DNA from: JAWXCE01 sp034440495
GTDB taxonomy: Bacteria > Pseudomonadota > Alphaproteobacteria > Rhizobiales > Rhodomicrobiaceae
DNA length: 64,000 nucleotides
Assembly: GCA_034440495.1 (NCBI GenBank)
Contig: JAWXCE010000033.1
Span: 4,855-68,854 of the forward strand
Reading direction: 5' to 3'
The notes beneath the pieces were generated by a model. That model saw nothing but the letters and a program-made list of their open reading frames with translations, was not told the origin of the DNA and searched no databases. Each line of letters opens with the position of its first letter. Position 1 is the first letter of the stretch. Below, in pieces: positions 61,391 through 64,000 of the stretch. Made by a program: the position numbers and the translations under genes.

Positions 61391-63283
61391 TTAAAGCCTT
61401 GCTGTTTCCGTCCGTTCCGCCCGCAACGGCTCCGGCAACCACCCTCGCCCCTTAAACAACGCCTCCGCCGCCTCGGCCATCTCGACCTTTTTCAGGCCCT
61501 CGATGCGACGCGCTGCCTCCTCGGACACGCCCTCCCGCACCGCCGCCACGATCTGCGCCTTGGACACTCTCGCGAAATACCCCTCCGCCGTCGCCGTCCA
61601 ATAAACCGTCATATCGAGACCGAGCGCGTCGCTCAAAGCGTCGCCCACCCGACTGCGCGTCATATCCTGACCGTTGCCAGCCGTGATGGCGTTGGCGCAG
61701 GGGGCAATCAACACGGATAGCAAGGCGAGCAGCGCGTCCTGCGTCTGGCTGGTTAGAAACGCCCATAAGTGCTCAGGGTCGCGTGGGAGCGCCGCGCCAG
61801 CGGCGGCTTGCGCAGCTTCAAGCTCCTTTCCAGCCCGGCTATCAGCCATGTTTGCGTCAAAGTGCCCGAACGCGACCGGCCGCAAATCGATATCGAGGCA
61901 GGAAAGTCTGGCGTGCCGGTAATAGGTTTGTAAGGCGAATGCATGGAGGAGGGCCACGAGCGCGACGCCGCTATCAGCGGCGAGCCGCGCCTGTAAAGCT
62001 TGCGTGTGGCAAGCGCTCAACTCCGCCGCCAGCCGGTCGGAGAGCGGGCGGCACGGCTCATTGTCGTCACCGTCGCCATTTTGACCGTCCTCATATTTCG
62101 TGGGTGGCGCGCTGCTCCCGGCGGCGCTCTCCGGCTCATCCTCCCGCCGCAAATAGCCGCGCTCGATGCGCAAGCCGCTATTGCTGTCCAGATAAACAAA
62201 CGCCCCGCATCGTGCGATATCTCCCGCCGCATAGACCGGTTCGCCATGCGCCTTGTCGAGGGCGTCCTCAAGCGTTTCAAGCTGAAGGGCGACTTCGGGG
62301 GAAAGATCGTCGGCGCTGTCATGGCCTTTGCACAACGCCTCGTACTCGGCCCTGAAGGTATCAAGTTTCTGCTGATCCTCCACGCTCAAATCAGGCGTTT
62401 GCGGGTAAATCCGGCGCATCCCCGCCGCCATGGTGTAATGAAACTCCGGCTCGACGGTGACTCATGCCCAGCCCTCGGCCTTGACCGCCGCCGCCTCACC
62501 GGCAAGTTTCTCGCGCACCAGCCGGTCGAGCAGGCTGGCGTTGGTGAGCCAACCTTCATGGGCCTCGTGAAACAAGTCCTTGACGATTTCGCCGCCCGCG
62601 AGGGCGTAGGCTTCAAGCCCGATATAGCGGGCGCGCCGGTCGTCGGCCTCCACATGGCCCTCGGTGAGCGCGCGCCGGATAAACAGCACGGTCTTGTTCC
62701 ACGTCAGCTCGGACAAGACGCGCTCCTGCAAAGCGTGGTCGTCGGTGATGGTGAATGCCATCAATTGCTCTAGCGTCAGTCCGCCCTCGCGGTAGGACGT
62801 CATAAGCTTGGGGGACACGGCACCCAGCCGCAGCCGCTGCTTTACCACCGTCGCCGTCACGCCGAAGCGGCCTGCGATATCTTCCGCCGCCATCCCACGG
62901 GCGTTCAGACGCGCAAAGGCTTCGTACTGATCTGCCGGGTGCATCGGGGCTTGCAGCAGGTTCTCGGCAAGGCTGGTTTCTTCGGGATCGGCGGTCGCGA
63001 GCGCGCAGGGCACGGGATAGGATTTGAGGATGCGCTTGTCTTTCGCCAGCAGTTTGAGGGCGGCAAGGCGGCGGTTTCCGGCGACCACCGCGAATTTGCC
63101 GGTCGCCTTAGCATCCGCATCGCTCACTGCCGCGACGGTCAAGTTCTGCAAGAGTCCATGCGCCGCGATGGAGGCGGCAAGTTCGGCGATGTTCTCGCCG
63201 CGCCCCGTCCGCCCCACATTGACGGGAGACGGCAAAAGTTTTGATAACGGAACCAGAAAGATAGGGTTCTCCGGGGTCGCCAT
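61391..63283 (-). pseudogene. Large ParB/Srx-type partition protein with in-frame opal stop
   Basis: A 631-codon frame starts at ATG 63283 (AAGGAG upstream). The ParB N domain is clear: IAELAASIAAHGLLQNLTV, VVAGNRRLAALKLL, ETSLAENLLQAPMHPADQYEAF and an HTH (EDIAGRFGVTATVVKQRL). At 62464-62462 a TGA follows AEGWA, and the same frame resumes VTVEPEFHYTMAAGMRRIYPQ. Related proteins have Trp there, so TGG to TGA is likely. The C-terminal half carries LPEPLRAE at its end. This type of ParB marks plasmids and integrative elements. Confidence 0.78.
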
Positions 63284-63540
63284 GGGCGTGCTCCTTGAAG
63301 CAGGGTTGCGGCGCGACCCGTGTCGCGCTGAAACCCTGCCCGTCGGCGAGACCGGGGGTAGCAAGGGCAAGGGCGGCCGGAACGGCCGGGCGAAGCCTGA
63401 AACCGTTGTCCCGCGCGAGGGGCAGCGCCCCTTAGCTCTTTGTGGCGGTTACACTCATAATAATCTGGCCGATCATTTACCTAAACGTTAGGCACAACCC
63501 TAAGGCAAGACGAATTAAATGTTACGCTTAAAGTATCATA

Positions 63541-63969
63541 TTGTGGAAAGTGTCTGGATGGATTTGCGCTCTGACCATAAGCGCCAGCGCAGCGATGGCT
63601 GCGCCTTCTTATCAAATAAATAATAGCGTCTCCGCCACCATCACCGAACATTTCGTATGCCGCGACGTCACGAACACTCACAGCTCCGGTCAGGCCATCT
63701 TCGTCCCCACCAACACGGCGGCGGAATGGGCGAGCTTTTATAACAATACGCCGGCCGGAGTCACCGCCACCCCCTGCGATGTGCGCATTTACCTCACTAC
63801 CGGGACCACTTGGACAGTTCCCGCCAGTTGGTCAAGCTCAAATACCATCGAGGTTATCGGCGGTGGCGCAGCGGGCAAAAATGGCAGCAACAACCGCATG
63901 GGCGGTGGTGGCGGTGCTTACTCAAGAATCAGTAACCTATCCCTTACACCCGGCGCGTCGATCTCTTAG
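63541..63969 (+). CDS. Exported Gly-rich protein, tail-fibre-like
   Basis: From TTG 63541 this reads MWKVSGWICALTISASAAMA, a signal peptide, then a 65-residue region with two Cys (HFVCRDVTN, TATPCDVRI) and the start of a Gly-rich domain (WTVPASWSSSNTIEVIGGGAAG, MGGGGGAYSRISNLSLTPGASIS). The last motif is common in phage and secreted proteins, where it normally runs on (about ...SYTVG). Here a TAG follows at 63967-63969, so the gene may be broken, but the window ends too soon to tell. Confidence 0.55.
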   Translation: MWKVSGWICALTISASAAMAAPSYQINNSVSATITEHFVCRDVTNTHSSGQAIFVPTNTAAEWASFYNNTPAGVTATPCDVRIYLTTGTTWTVPASWSSSNTIEVIGGGAAGKNGSNNRMGGGGGAYSRISNLSLTPGASIS

Positions 63970-64000
63970 CGGGCGGGAACTGTCCAAGTGGTCCCGGTAG

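Noticed and set aside
61391..62431. Separate gene for the C-terminal ParB half
   Set aside because: It is in the same frame as the N-terminal half across a single TGA, and the residues on both sides fit one protein; no ribosome site precedes it.
39524..62464. Stop-codon recoding (TAG, TAA or TGA read as amino acid)
   Set aside because: All three triplets serve as ordinary stops in intact core genes of the window, no selenocysteine or recoding element is seen, and other breaks in the same genes are frameshifts.

Overview
The window looks like a chromosomal segment of an alphaproteobacterium, probably of the Hyphomicrobiales or a neighbouring order. The evidence is moderately high GC, a histidine cluster of the form hisB-DUF2628-hisH-hisA-hisF-hisE beside hslVU, a DksA with a reduced zinc-finger cysteine set, a SigF/NrsF-type sigma and anti-sigma pair, a separately encoded Rieske/cytochrome b/cytochrome c1 complex, sarcosine oxidase, mesaconyl-CoA hydratase, and REP-like elements in the gaps between convergent genes. 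I cannot name a genus.

Layout. 1-7.2 kb: the 3' part of a sarcosine oxidase operon (soxA, soxG), a broken Asp-rich exported protein, an operon of rhodanese, GNAT and mesaconyl-CoA hydratase, a BtuF-like binding protein and a PPOX flavoprotein. 7.3-8.9 kb: an arsenic operon arsR-arsC-aqpS with a palindromic operator. 9-17.5 kb: accessory genes, including an 11-residue pentapeptide-repeat membrane protein, a MoxR ATPase, an orphan flagellar-hook-like protein, a sulfotransferase-like protein, dksA, an unlisted 32-residue Lys-rich protein, a LysR regulator, an alpha/beta hydrolase and a rhomboid protease. 17.5-22.6 kb: methylthioadenosine salvage (class II aldolase, mtnA, apt, mtnP), consistent with the DHAP shunt. 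22.6-26.7 kb: a small membrane protein, two SUOX-fold proteins and the bc1 complex. 27-32 kb: trmL-hemF, ppa-dapB-bciB-like, corA. 32-43.6 kb: hslU/hslV with a membrane protein between them, then the histidine cluster, interrupted by an antisense Cas2-like gene and by a broken AT-rich insert, then coaA, an Rrf2 regulator and a response regulator.

43.9-54.4 kb: a collapsed kup relic, an exported superoxide dismutase, an SDR, a radical-SAM/DUF2064/phosphoesterase operon, sigF-nrsF, a pentapeptide-J-domain membrane protein and an aspartate aminotransferase. 54.6-64 kb: a mobile and defence region. It holds a degraded ABC-three-component (ABC-3C) system, a parD-parE relic, a serine resolvase, an AbiEii nucleotidyltransferase module, an N6 DNA methylase and a large ParB, followed by an exported Gly-rich protein at the edge.

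Two themes stand out. First, the accessory genes are decaying while the core genes are intact: I found three in-frame nonsense codons, all explicable by single transitions in Gln or Trp codons, and several one-base frameshifts, some in short homopolymers. Second, several intact genes or operons have no clear function: the radical-SAM three-gene operon, the pentapeptide/J-domain fusion, the paired SUOX-fold proteins and the orphan hook-like protein. No rRNA, tRNA or CRISPR array was seen.
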